A stretch of 64,000 nt of DNA from Cladorhizidae sp. MBARI D1340-BT2 (lineage: Eukaryota > Porifera > Demospongiae > Poecilosclerida > Cladorhizidae). Both the position numbers and the translations under genes were made by a program. Where the stretch lies: positions 2,510,993-2,574,992 of the forward strand of contig JAQNBH010000014.1 of assembly GCA_028752905.1 (NCBI GenBank), given 5' to 3'. Below are positions 35,401 through 50,400 of this stretch, one piece after another. Each line of letters begins with the position of its first letter. Within the stretch, counting starts at the first letter, position 1. The notes beneath the pieces are model-generated. The model searched no databases and was not told the DNA's origin. It saw only the letters and a list, made by a program, of their open reading frames with translations.

Positions 35401-38400
35401 CTGTTAGAAATGCACCAACTTTTAGAGATGCAATGAACTTGGGGTCTGTGTTCACCCATCCTGAAATATGGAGTGTCTTGCTGTGCAGGACCACTAGGAA
35501 GTCAGAGCTCTCCACATCCTTCTCGTTAACCTATGACCCCATACACAATGCATTCATCCATGTTTGTGGTGGACTATTAATAACTAACTCACTATCAGAG
35601 GTCTGTATGGCGGCAGAACGTGCGAGATATTCTCGCTCTCTTCGACAGACAAGTTATATTGACAGCCAGGCTGAAAAGATAATATACAGCATTATATACG
35701 TACATGCTGCCAAAGATGAAGACACTGTGCTTTAATTAGAGCAGACATACCAGGAGACCCAGGAGTCTGTAATATCCATCGTCAGTGGTGGCCAGCTGAT
35801 TATGAGAGGTGCAGCCCTCGCCCAGTCCTTCACCTGACACCTGCACACAGTCACCACAACTAAGATACACCAACTTCACAGCCAGTGATGTCTCCACACA
35901 GCTCAGAGAGATACTGACTCTACAGCCAGTGATGTCTCTACACAGCTCAGAGAGATACTGACTCTACAGCCAGTGATGTCTCCACACAGCTCAGAGAGAT
36001 ACTGACTCTACAGCCAGTGATGTCTCCACACAGCTCAGAGAGATACTGACTCTACAGCCAGTGATGTCTCCACACAGCTCAGAGAGATACCGACTCTACA
36101 GCCAGTGATGTCTCCACACAGCTCAGAGAGATACTGACTCTATAGCCAGTGATGTCTCCATGTCCCCACACAGCTCAGAGAGATACTGACTCTACAGCCA
36201 GTGATGTCTCCACACAGCTCAGAGAGATACTGACTCTACAGCCGGTGATGTCTCCACACAGCTCAGAGAGATACTGACTCTACAGCCAGTGATGTCTCCA
36301 CACAACTCAGAGAGATACTGACTCTACAGCCAGTGATGTCCCCACACAGCTCAGAGAGATACTGGCTCTATAGCCAGTGCGTGTCTCCACACAGCTCAGA
36401 GAGATACTGACTCTACAGCCAGTGATGTCTCCACACAGCTCAGAGAGATACCGACTCTACAGCCAGTGATGTGTCCACACAGCTCAGAGAGATACTGACT
36501 CTACAGCCAGTGATGTCTCCACACAGCTCAGAGAGATACTGACCCTACAGCCAGTGATGTCTCCACACAGCTCAGAGAGATACTGACTCTACAGCCAGTG
36601 ATGTCTCCACACAGCTCAGAGAGATACTGACTCTGCAGCCAGTGATGTCTCCACACAGCTCAGAGAGATACTGGCTCTATAGCCAGTGATGTCTCCACAC
36701 AGCTCAGAGAGATACTGACTCTACAGCCAGTGATGTCTCCACACAGCTCAGAGAGATACCGACTCTACAGCCAGTGATGTCTCCACACAGCTCAGAGAGA
36801 TACTGACTCTATAGCCAGTGATGTCTCCATGTCCCCACACAGCTCAGAGAGATACTGACTCTATAGCCAGTGATGTCTCCACACAGCTCAGAGAGATACT
36901 GACTCTATAGCCAGTGATGTCTCCACACAGCTCAGAGAGATACTGACTCTACAGCCAGTGATGTCTCCACACAGCTCAGAGAGATACTGACTCTATAGCC
37001 AGTGATGTCTCCACACAGCTCAGAGAGATACTGACTCTACAGCCAGTTATTTCTCCACACAGCTCAGAGAGATACTGACCCTACAGCCAGTGATGTCTCC
37101 ACACAGCTCAGAGCGATACTGACTTTTCAGTTACTGCATGCCTTCCCTGATCATATGACACCCTTCCCACGGACACCCTACATCATCAGGGTGTCACATG
37201 ATCAAGTGTCAAATTAAAGATGAAAGCTCGAGCTATCAAGGGTTGAACATCAATACCCCTCACACCTCTGCCCCCACCAGTCCAGCAACACCAGCAGGTA
37301 ACAACACATACATACATGTACATGTACCTGCACAATTGCTCCAGCGACTGGTCGACGGTTCAGAGTGGACACACGTCCCGAGCAGCTGCCCAAAAAACAG
37401 ACAATTTTGATGAGATGTCTCAAAGTATGCACGTCATGGTTACCTGAAGGCCACTCTCCTGCCACTGAAGGTTAAAGCTTCATCCCTCCCCTGAGTCACA
37501 CTCACAACCTTGATGATGTCATTAACAACAAACAAACAAACAAAAGATACGTAGAGGGTGTGGCTAAGTGATGCCAGGGACAATCCCGGACAACTAGGAA
37601 GGTCCAAAGTTGATCGCAATCTAATCCTACTATAGCAATATCACTAATCCTAACCCTATAGCCCTAGCCCTAATCCTAATCCTAATCCTAACCTTATAGC
37701 CCTAGCCCTAATCCTAACCCTATAGCCCTAGCACTAATCCTAACCCTATAGCCCTAGTCCTAATCCTAACCTAATCCTAACCTTATAGCCCTAGCCCTAA
37801 TCCTAACCTTATAGCCCTAGCCCTAATCCTAACCCTATAGCCCTAGCACTAATCCTAACCTTATAGCCCTAGCCCTAATCTTAACCCGAATCCTAACTTT
37901 ATAGCCGTAGCCCTAATCCTAATCCTAATCCTAGCCCTAATCCTAACCTTATACAGTAGCTCTAGCCCTAATCCTAACCATATAGCCCTAGCCCAAATCC
38001 TAATCTTATAGCCCTAGCCAGTATAAGATGGACAAGAAATTGTAACTATCACAATATAGTAGTTGCTCCGGAGATTGTCCCCGGCACAAGTCTTTAATGT
38101 TAATTACATGTGATGATGGTGAAAATTCAAATTCCCTGAGGAAAGGCTTGATGAAGTATTGTCCAGGAGCCTGTCAACAACAACAACAACAACAACACAG
38201 AAAAGTGATGTTAAAGTGTTAGCAGTGCAACACACTCACGCACATATACACTTCAGTTGCTGAGTACATGAATTAGTCATATCTTGACCATAGGAGTGTC
38301 CAGATAATATAGGACTTGAGAACTCCAAATCAGCCCCCTGAGTTTACATTACTAGCCCCCTCAGTTTACATGACTAACCCCCCTCAGTTTACATGACTAG

Positions 38401-41400
38401 CCCCCTGAATTTACATGACTAGCCCCTGAGTTTACACGATTAGCCCCCTCAGTTTACACGACTAACCCCCTCAGTTTACATGACTAGCCCCCTGAATTTA
38501 CATGACTAGCCACCTGAGTTTACATAATTAACCCCCTGAGTTTACATGACTAGCACTCTCAGTTTACATTACTAGCCCCCTTAGTCTACATACTGTAACT
38601 AACCACTAGTCAACAATATAAAGCCCCCACAGTCTACAATATTAGCCCACTGAGTCTACATTAGCCCTCTGAGTCTAGGTCATTAACTCGCCATGTTGTG
38701 ATAGGTAATGACTCCTTCTTCATCAGTGAACGCATTCTGTCGGAAGCTGTCCCCATTCACAGACACCAGCACCTTCGCTAAAGGCCTACCCCCAGCAACA
38801 CCCACCTGAAGTACACAGAGTAACAACAGGACAAATGCTGTACTAAAAACAGGATCGACTCGTCAAACAAGAAAGAAAGAAGGAAACAAGAAGTTCCCAA
38901 ATGTAGACCACAAATATTTAGACGACCCTTTACCTAATACATATCAGCATTATTAGTGCTCAATATTTACATGAGTAAATAGTCTCCAAATGTTTGTCGA
39001 CATTGCAAATACTTGTTTCCTTTCTTGTCAACCAAATGTTTCTAACATTTTGTCTTGTTCCTATTTCTTGTTGTGCGCCTCTATAAATGTGTGTCTCTAT
39101 AAAGAGCAGCCTCCTTCAAGAAGCTGCTCAGGAGAACTCCATAACTAACCAATCATATCGGACGTTATTCTTTGCCAAGTTTATTACTAAAGTACACACA
39201 CTCCATGTAACAGACGCATGCCCATGCACACGCGGGGAGTGCCCACTTATCAGTAATTGTTCACTTCTTTGCAGCAGAAACACGTTGCAGCTGCTGACTC
39301 AGCAGAGCTCAGTATTGCACACACATACACAGACACACAAGAATGTGTTCATTGCATTAGCGATCTCTTTCCACTTGTCGTGCTTTACTGAATCAAATGA
39401 GTCGTTGGAAGTCATTGGAACACATGGAGTCTAATGGTCATAAAATATTTACTACGAATGGGCTATTGCTATTCAAGTTACATGTACATGTGTGTATGTG
39501 GGGGGGGGGGGTGGGGGATAATAGATAGATAGATCCTTGAGGAACAATTTCCCCGTGCACAATAGTTTTTTTTTAGCTACTGGTGAGGGACTCAAGGCAA
39601 GTACTTTTAGAGCTAAAATCAGCCGAAACGATAGCTGAGGAGAATCGGCCAAAGTGAGAGGGTGAATTGTTGTTGCTGTTACTCTCTCCGATATTTCGAT
39701 TACTCTAGCCCTCATCAGGAATAATGAGATGCTCTAGCCTTCATCAGGAATAATGAGATGCTCTAGCCTTCATCAGGAATAATGAGATGCTCTAGCCTTC
39801 ATCAGGAATAATGGATGCTCTAGCCTTCATCAGGAATAATGAGATGCTCTAGCCTTCATCAGGAGTAATGAGGTGCTCTAGCCTTCATCAGGAATAATGA
39901 GATGCTCTAGCCTTCATCAGGAGTAATGAGGTGCTCTAGCCTTCATCAGGAATAATGAGATGCTCTAGCCTTCATCAGGAATAATGAGGTGCTCTAGCCC
40001 TCATCAGGAATAATGGATGCTCTAGCCTACATCAGGAATAATGAGATGCTCTAGCCTTCATCAGGAATAATGAGATGCTATATCCTTCATCAGGAATAAT
40101 GAGATGCTCTATCCTTCATCAGGAATAACGACATGCTCTAGCCTTCATCAGGAATAATGAGGTGCTCTAGCCTTCATCAGGAATAATGAGATGCTCTAGC
40201 CTTCATCAGGAATAATGAGATGCTCTAGCCTTCATCAGGAATAATGAGATGCTCTAGCCTTCATGAAGAATAATGAGATGCTCTAGCCTTCATGAAGAAT
40301 AATGAGATGCTCTAGCCTTCATCAGGAATAATGAGATGCCCCAGCCTTCATCAGGAATAATGAGATGCTCTAGCCTTCATCAGGAATAATGAGATGCTCT
40401 AGACTTCATCAGGAATACTGACATGCTCTACCCTTCATCAATGCTAAGACTCGCATGAGGTTATTAAATTCAAGTTGATTATTGAGCAGTTCACTGTAAT
40501 TTCTTTATGTCAACTGAGAGTTCGTTGAGAATCAAAGATGACTACTGGGGTTCCTTGTTGCTCACACCCCCACAGTAGAAGTCAAACAATAACTCTGCTA
40601 GATCCACCATCATGATCACATGATAGTCAACCATGGGGCTCACCTCAACAACCCATCATCACGAGCCCAACTAATAATATACACACCACACACAGCCCCT
40701 CCCCCAAATTTAAGCTGTGAGTAATCACTTATCCACCTCTAATTACCTGGACTTACCCTGATGTCCACCCGGCATAGCTTGACTGCTCTGAACGTCCAAG
40801 ACCCAGGCAGGCGCTCGAAGGTGTAGCCCGGAAACTCAACAGACTAAATTTAGCAAAGACACAAACATAAGGACGCATGTGATAATTACGCATATGGTTG
40901 ATCAAGGCCACACCCACCGTGCTCCGGTGGCTCCCTTCTCTAAATGGACCCACTCTGGAGAAGTAAGAAGTGCTGAGTTTTGCTGGAGGATATGTTGCAC
41001 ATACCCACTCACTCACTCACCTATACTCCCCTCGCTCATCTGTGTGAGTGGTGATCTGCCCCGCCTCTTCAAAGACGAGGTTAACGGCCACTCCGGCTAG
41101 AGCTGGCTCCACCTTACCTAGAATGACCTCGCCCATACTGCCCAAGAAAGAAGGAACCACTTCCGGACAATCTAATTTTGTGTGTGTATGCATTAATAAC
41201 TTATGATGTCATCGCACTTTGGCATGAATCACACCTACGTTTTCCAAGAAGGAAAAAGGAGAGAGGGAAATGTAAATTAACACCTGGCCCAAGAGAAGGG
41301 AGGCGAGCTAACCTTCTCTCACTGCATGCCCCTCCCCCCCAATCATGTACGAAACATTCATGACAACTGCTCAGAGAGCACCATAAATGATCGGATGTCA

Positions 41401-44400
41401 GCACTGGCTTACCGTGTCCCACGGCCCAGCGCAGAGACGAGGGAGAGAACATGAGCAGAGAGGACAGAGGCTCAATATCCACCTCTTCATCAGCTCTATT
41501 TGGCACACATGGTGTCATAATACACACACCTGTACACACTCTAATAGTTGCACACCCACCTAGCAGTGCTGCTGAAGTGGTACCTGTACACGCCTCCCTC
41601 CACCTGCTCAGTTTTCTCAGGAGAAATTTCTGTCGTGCCATCCTTAAACCTAAACAGAATACCCGCAAGTCAGGCAAGTGAACCTCACACAGTCATGTAG
41701 AGTGCAGACATGTTGGCTGGCTGACTGCTAGGCCGTTGGCACTGGAGCTGTTGAGAACTACATGTAGTAGGAGAGTTACTTGCACACTATAACATCATAT
41801 TACAGCATGCCCTGTACAGTATTAATAGTGGGGGCAACTCCTCCTGCTCTCACCCGTGATGAACCTCCACCCATGATAAATATGAATGGACCACCCATGA
41901 TAACTATGAATGACCCATGATAAATATGAATGGGCCACCCATGATAAATATGGACCACCTAGCCCTAGCCCTAGCCCTAGCCCTAGGGCTAGGCCACCCA
42001 TGATAAATATGAATGGACCACCCATGATAAATATGAATGGGCCACCCATGATAAATATGAATGGGCCACCCATGATAAATATGAATGGACCACCCATGAT
42101 AACTATGAATGGGCCACCCATGATAAATATGAATGGGCCACCCATGATAAATATGAATGGACCACCCATGATAACTATGAATGGGCCACCCATGATAAAT
42201 ATGAATGGGCCACCCATGATAAATATGAATGGGCCACCCATGATAAATATGAATGGACCACCATGATAAATATGAATGGGCCACCCATGATAAATATGAA
42301 TGGGCCACCCATGATAAATATGAATGGACCACCCATGATAAATATGAATGGACCACCCATGATAAATATGAATGGGCCACCCATGATAAATATGGACCAC
42401 CCATGATAAATATGAATGGGCCACCCATGATAAATATGAATGGGCCACCCATGATAAATATGAATGGACCACCCATGATAACTATGAATGGGCCCACCCA
42501 TGATAACTATGAAGGGGCCACCCATGATAAATATGAATGGGCACCCATGATAAATATGAAGGGGTCCCCCATAATAAATATGAATGGACCACCCATGATA
42601 AATATGAATGGGCCACCCATGATAAATATGAATGGACCACTCATGAAAAATATGAATGGACCACCCATGATAAATATGAACGGGCCACCCATGATAAATA
42701 TGAATGGGCCACCCATGATAAATATGAATGGACCACCCATGAACCACCCATGATAAATATGAATGGGCCACCCATGATAAATATGAATGGACCACCCATG
42801 ATAAATATGAATGGACCACCCATGATAAATATGAATGGACCACCCATGATAAATATGAATGGACCACCCATGATAAATATGAATGGACCACCCATGATAA
42901 CTATGAATGACCCATGATAAATATGAATGGGCCACCCATGATAAATATGGACCACCTAGCCCTAGCCCTAGCCCTGGCCCTAGGGCTAGGCCACCCATGA
43001 TAAATATGAATGGACCACCCATGATAACTATGAATGGGCCACCATGATAAATATGAATGGGCCACCCATGATAAATATGAATGGACCACCCATGATAACT
43101 ATGAATGACCCATGATAAATATGAATGGGCCACCCATGATAAATATGGACCACCTAGCCCTAGCCCTAGCCCTAGCCCTAGGGCTAGGCCACCCATGATA
43201 AATATGAATGGACCACCCATGACTATGAATGGGCCACCCATGATAAATATGAATGGGCCACCCATGATAAATATGAATGGGCCACCCATGATAAATATGA
43301 ATGGGCCACCCATGATAAATATGAATGGACCACCATGATAAATATGAATGGGCCACCCATGATAAATATGAATGGGCCACCCATGATAAATATGAATGGG
43401 CCACCCATGATAAATATGAATGGGCCACCCATGATAAATATGAATGGACCACCCATGATAAATATGAATGGACCACCCATGATAAATATGAATGGGCCAC
43501 CCATGATAAATATGGACCACCCATGATAAATATGAATGGGCCACCCATGATAAATATGAATGGACCACCCATGATAACTATGAATGGGCCCACCCATGAT
43601 AACTATGAAGGGGCCACCCATGATAAATATGAATGGGCACCCATGATAAATATGAAGGGGTCCCCCATAATAAATATGAATGGACCACCCATGATAAATA
43701 TGAATGGGCCACCCATGATAAATATGAATGGACCACCCATGAACCACCCATGATAAATATGAATGGACCACCCATGATAACTATGAATGGGCCACCCATG
43801 ATAAATATGAATGGACCACCCATGATAACTATGAATGGGCCACCCATGATAAATATGAATGGGCCACCCATGATAAATATGAATGGACCACCCATGATAA
43901 CTATGAATGACCCATGATAAATATGAATGGGCCACCCATGATAAATATGGACCACCTAGCCCTAGCCCTAGCCCTAGCCCTAGGGCTAGGCCACCCATGA
44001 TAAATATGAATGGACCACCCATGATAACTATGAATGGGCCACCTATGATAAATATGAATGGGCCACCCATGATAAATATGAATGGACCACCCATGATAAC
44101 TATGAATGACCCATGATAAATATGAATGGGCCACCCATGATAAATATGAATGGGCCACCCATGATAACTATGAATGGGCCACCCATGATAAATATGAATG
44201 GGCCACCCATGATAAATATGAATGGGCCACCCATGATAAATATGAATGGACCACCATGATAAATATGAATGGGCCACCCATGATAAATATGAATGGGCCA
44301 CCCATGATAAATATGAATGGACCACCCATGATAAATATGAATGGACCACCCATGATAAATATGAATGGGCCACCCATGATAAATATGAATGGACCACCCA

Positions 44401-47400
44401 TGATAAATATGAATGGACCACCCATGATAAATATGAATGGGCCACCCATGATAAATATGGACCACCCATGATAAATATGAATGGGCCACCCATGATAAAT
44501 ATGAATGGACCACCCATGATAACTATGAATGGGCCCACCCATGATAACTATGAAGGGGCCACCCATGATAAATATGAATGGGCACCCATGATAAATATGA
44601 AGGGGTCCCCCATAATAAATATGAATGGACCACCCATGATAAATATGAATGGGCCACCCATGATAAATATGAATGGACCACCCATGAACCACCCATGATA
44701 AATATGAATGGGCCACCCATGATAAATATGAATGGACCACCCATGATAAATATGAATGGGCCACCCATGATAAATATGAATGGGCCACCCATGAACCACC
44801 CATGATAAATATGAATGGGCCACCCATGATAAATTTGAATGGACCACCCATGATAAATATGAATGGACCACCCATGATAACTATGAATGACCCATGATAA
44901 ATATGAATGGGCCACCCATGATAAATATGAATGGACCACCCATGATAACTATGAATGGGCCACCCATGATAAATATGAATGGGCCACCCATGATAAATAT
45001 GAATGGACCACCCATGATAACTATGAATGACCCATGATAAATATGGACCACCTAGCCCTAGCCCTAGCCCTAGCCCTAGGGCTAGGCCACCCATGATAAA
45101 TATGAATGGACCACCCATGATAACTATGAATGGGCCACCCATGATAAATATGAATGGGCCACCCATGATAAATATGAATGGGCCACCCATGATAAATATG
45201 AATGGACCACCCATGATAACTATGAATGGGCCACCCATGATAAATATGAATGGGCCACCCATGATAAATATGAATGGGCCACCCATGATAAATATGAATG
45301 GACCACCCATGATAACTATGAATGGGCCACCCATGATAAATATGAATGGGCCACCCATGATAAATATGAATGGGCCACCCATGATAAATATGAATGGACC
45401 ACCATGATAAATATGAATGGGCCACCCATGATAAATATGAATGGACCACCCATGATAAATATGAATGGACCACCCATGATAAATACGAATGGGCCACCCA
45501 TGATAAATATGGACCACCCATGATAAATATGAATGGGCCACCCATGATAAATATGAATGGGCCACCCATGATAAATATGAATGGACCACCCATGAACCAC
45601 CCATGATAAATATGAATGGGCCACCCATGATAAATATGAATGGACCACCCATGATAAATATGAATGGACCACCCATGATAAATATGAATGGACCACCCAT
45701 GATAAATATGAATGGACCACCCATGATAAATATGAATGGACCACCCATGATAAATATGAATGGACCACCCATGATAAATATGAATGGGCCACCCATGATA
45801 AATATGAATGGACCACCCATGATAAATATGAATGGACCACCCATGATAAATATGAATGGAAGAGGTGAACTTATCCTCCTGCTTGCCTGTAGAAAGAACT
45901 TTGAACCTTCAAGGTAAACTACGGTTCCATCCAAAGTCGTCGTCCCCCCCCCCCCCCCACCTCCCTTGAAGGAGCTAGACACCCTCCATGTTTCAGCTGC
46001 CAGGTCACATGCATACATGAACATATAGTCACATATAGCATGACAATTCACTCACCGCATCATGATGGAGAGAGTGGCATCACTCACTTCACACATCACA
46101 ACAATTTGCAGGGTGTGGCCAGCACTCTGCAACAACAGCGGCTTCGGAGATGCTCTGTAGGTCAAGACATATGCAGACAAGTCAGAAGGGGAGACACTGG
46201 TTGCCATGGCAAACTACGCTGATTTACGTGTTGAAAGAAAATGGAGCATTCTCAAACTTATGGCAGGACTGAGGGTAGATAGAGTAGATTCCTACACAAA
46301 CACATGTGTGTGCGTGCATGCGTGAGAATGTGTATAGACCATTGGTTGAAAAAAGGTTGACCCAACCCCTTCAGAGGTATGTCCGCACCCACTCACCTGG
46401 CTCATCAAGACAGATGGAGCCTTCTCCACTGAGAACTAACTCAGTGCTGGCGCTGTTCATCAGATGGTAACTCTGAACGAACAACAACAAACACACTTTA
46501 TCAGAAGACAATATGTTGGAGCACAACATATTTCAATACACCAACTTGAGAGCTCGAGGGCTCTGGTAAAGGGTTGCATACAACTACTTTCCCAATAATC
46601 AACTTGAAATTTACTCACTGGATGTTTCAGCTGATGCTCTAACCTTCTCAGGAATAGCGACATTACAGTTCATTATTGAGGAAGTCATTGTATCCACATT
46701 ATGTCGAACTGAGAATAACTAGGCATCCATGCTTGAATATTCAATACATCAGTTTAGACACACAATTTCAAAGGCGCTTTACCCACTTATAAGCTAGCAC
46801 ACACCCAGGCTCACATTTCACGAGTGCTCACTGCATGTCAATTGCTTCTAAACAGGTAAAGGGTCATTGAGTGGATGTGGTATAATTTTAGCCCTGCTGT
46901 TTGTTACCAAGGCAACTGGAACATGTCTGCAACTAAAAGCTTGGCCTAACGTGCTTTTTCAGGAGGAAAGGAGAGTAATTAGTCACCTTTAAAGACTAAA
47001 TGCTTACTATAAGAGTGTCATGGCTGACTTTAAACTGCATGTTGTAGCCAGTGTGCACAAGATGCACCGGCTGGGGGTTGCCCCTCTCAATGTCCAGCTC
47101 TAACTCTGAGGCATTCCAGCACCAGGCAGCATAGTTCAGACCCACTAGTCGCACAAAGAGAGATCATTTTAGTAGCCATTACAAACTTGCAACAGACCAC
47201 CTCACCTTTTACTCGGCCTTGAAGAACACCACGGAGTTCAAATTTCGCTTCTTTCCCAATGATAGTGACCTACAGGAAGTGTCGTTTATTATAGACAGGA
47301 AGTGTCGTTATTATAGACAGGAAGTGTTACTGGAAGTGTGCATAACTAAAGGACAGGAAGCATCGATATTAAATGTTGGGGGGCTGAGGACAGGAAGTGT

Positions 47401-50400
47401 GCCATAACTAAAGGACAGGAAGCATCGATATTAAATGTTGGGGGGTTGAGGACAGGAAGTGTGTCCATAACTAAAGGACAGGAAGCCTCGATATTAAATG
47501 TTGGGGGGTTGAGGACAGGAGGTGTGGCATTACTAAAGCAGAGGAAGCTCGATATTAAATGTTGGGGGGTTGAGGACAGGAAGTGTGTCATAACTAAAGG
47601 ACAGGAAGCATCGATATTAAATGTTGGGGGGTTGAGGACAGGAAGTGTGTCATAACTAAAGGACAGGAAGCATCGATATTAAATGTTGGGGGGTTGGGGA
47701 CAGGAAGTGTGCCGTAACTAAAGGACAGGAAGCATCGATATTAAATGTTGGGGGGTTGAGGACAGGAAGTGTGGCATAACTAAAGGACAGGAAGCATCAA
47801 TATTAAATGTTGGGGGGTTGAGGACAGGAAGTGTGCCGTAACTAAAGGACAGGAAGCATCGATATTAAATGTCGGGGGGTTGAGGACAGGAAGTGTGCCG
47901 TAACTAAAGGACAGGAAGCATCGATATTAAATGTCAGGGGGTTGAGGACAGGAAGTGTGTCATAACTAAAGGACAGGAAGCATCGATATTAAATGTTGGG
48001 GGGTTGAGGACAGGAAGTGTGTCATAACTAAAGGACAGGAAGCATCGATATTAAATGTTGGGGGGTTGAGGACAGGAAGTGTGCCATAGCTAAAGGACAG
48101 GAAGCATCGATATTAAATGTTGGGGGGTTGAGGACAGGAAGTGTGTCATAACTAAAGGACAGGAAGCATCGATATTAAATGTTGGGGGGTTGAGGACAGG
48201 AAGTGTGCCATAGCTAAAGGACAGGAAGCATCGATATTAAATGTTGGGGGGTTGAGGACAGGAAGTGTGTCATAACTAAAGGACAGGAAGCATCGATATT
48301 AAATGTTGGGGGGTTGTGGACAGGAAGTGTGTCATAACTAAAGGACAGGAAGCATCGATATTAAATGTTGGGGGGTTGTGGACAGGAAGTGTGCCATAAC
48401 TAAAGGACAGGAAGCATCGATATTAAATGTTGGGGGGTTGAGGACAGGAAGTGTCATAACTAAAGGACAGGAAGCATCGATATTAAATGTTGGGGGGTTG
48501 TGGGCAGGAAGTGTGCATAACTAAAGCACAGGAAGCATCGATATTAAATGTTGGGGGGTTGAGGACAGGAAGTGTGGCATAACTAAAGGACAGGAAGCAT
48601 CGATATTAAATGTTGGGGGGTTGAGGACAGGAAGTGTGGCATAACTAAAGGACAGGAAGCATCGATATTAAATGTTGGGGGGGTTAGGACAGGAAGTGTG
48701 TCATAACTAAAGGACAGGAAGTGTCATATTTTAAGGACAGGAAGTCAGTCATAACTAAAGGACAGCAAGTGTGCTGGACAGGAAGTGAGTAATATTTAAG
48801 GGACAGGAAGTGTCATAGCTAAGGGACAGGAAGTGTGTCATTATGGAGACTTGCACATAATTCAGCCACACCTACTTATGGCAGCAATAATTATGTCCCA
48901 CAGGCAAGTGTATTGTTTTCCTCATGTTTGCTTCATGTGGGAGAGCTCAGACGCTGATTCAAGTGCAGAGGTGTTACCTACAACAGCTGGGAAGAAACAG
49001 GATCTAGGTGAGAAGGCTCCCTCCCTCCATGAAGCACACACGCTCACACCCATTCAGTGATACACCCGGAACATCTTCTTCCCCAAGACAAACAGTGAAC
49101 CACTGCCTTGCAATGAGTTCTGAAGAACTAGCAGCAGCCTCACAGGTAAGCTCAGCACTGATGCTACTTGTACTGTCCACAGGTGAGCTCAGCACTGATG
49201 CTACTTGTACTGTCCACAGGTGAGCTCAGCACTGATGCTACTTGTACTGTCCACAGCACTGATGCTACTTGTACTGTCCACAGGTGAGCTCAGCACTGAT
49301 GCTACTTGTACTGTCCACAGGTGAGCTCAGCACTGATGCTACTTGTACTGTCCACAGGTGAGCTCAGCACTGATGCTACTTGCAATGTCCACAGGTGAGC
49401 TCAGCACTGATGCTACTTGTACTGTCCACAGGTGAGCTCAGCACTGATGCTACTTGCAATGTCCACAGGTGAGCTCAGCACTGATGCTACTTGTACTGTC
49501 CACAGGTGAGCTCAGCACTGATGCTACTTGCAATGTCCACAGGTGAGCTCAGCACTGATGCTACTTGCAATGTCCACAGGTGAGCTCAGCACTGATGCTA
49601 CTTGTACTGTCCACAGGTGAGCTCAGCACTGATGCTACTTGCAATGTCCACAGGTGAGCTCAGCACTGATGCTACTTGTACTGTCCACAGGTGAGCTCAG
49701 CACTGATGCTACTTGTACTGTCCACTGGTGAGCTAAGCACTGATGCTACTTGTACTGTCCACAGGTGAGCTCAGCACTGATGCTACTTGTACTGTCCACA
49801 GGTGAGCTCAGCACTGATGCTACTTGTACTGTCCACAGGTGAGCTCAGCACTGATGCTACTTGTACTGTCCACAGGTGAGCACTGATGCTACTTGCAATG
49901 TCCACAGGTGACCTCAGCACTGATGCTACTTGCAATGTCCACAGGTGAGCTCAGCACTGATGCTACTTGTACTGTCCACAGGTGAGCCCAGCACTGATGC
50001 TACTTGTACTGTCCACAGGTGAGCTCAGCACTGATGCTACTTGTACTGTCCACAGCTCAGCACTGATGCTACTTGTACTGTCCACAGGTGAGCTCAGCAC
50101 TGATGCTACTTGTACTGTCCACAGGTGAGCTCAGTACTGATGCTACTTGTACTGTCCACAGGTAAGCTCGGCACTGATGCTACTTGTACTGTCCACAGGT
50201 GAGCTCAGCACTGATGCTACTTGTACTGTCCACAGGTGAGCTCAGCACGATGCTACTTGCAATGTCCACAGGTGAGCTCAGCACTGATGCTACTTGTACT
50301 GTCCACAGGTGAGCTCAGCACTGATGCTACTGGCAATGTCCACAGATGAGCTCAGTACTGATGCTATTTGTACTGTCCACAGGTGAGCTCAGCACTGATG

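Noticed and set aside
37625..38030. Interstitial telomere (CCCTAA)
   Set aside because: The spacing mixes CCCTAA, TCCTAA, CCCTATAG and CCCTAGC. No sustained six-base telomere repeat is present, and it is internal to a gene.
41958..42000. Telomere-like CCCTAG block
   Set aside because: Only four CCCTAG copies followed by an inverted copy; it is part of the higher-order unit of the 24-bp array.
44168..46051. 627-codon minus-strand frame with Gly-Pro-Phe-Ile repeats
   Set aside because: It is the 24-bp minisatellite (eight codons) read in one of several open frames. The real NOMO exon on this strand begins only at 46056, in a different reading.
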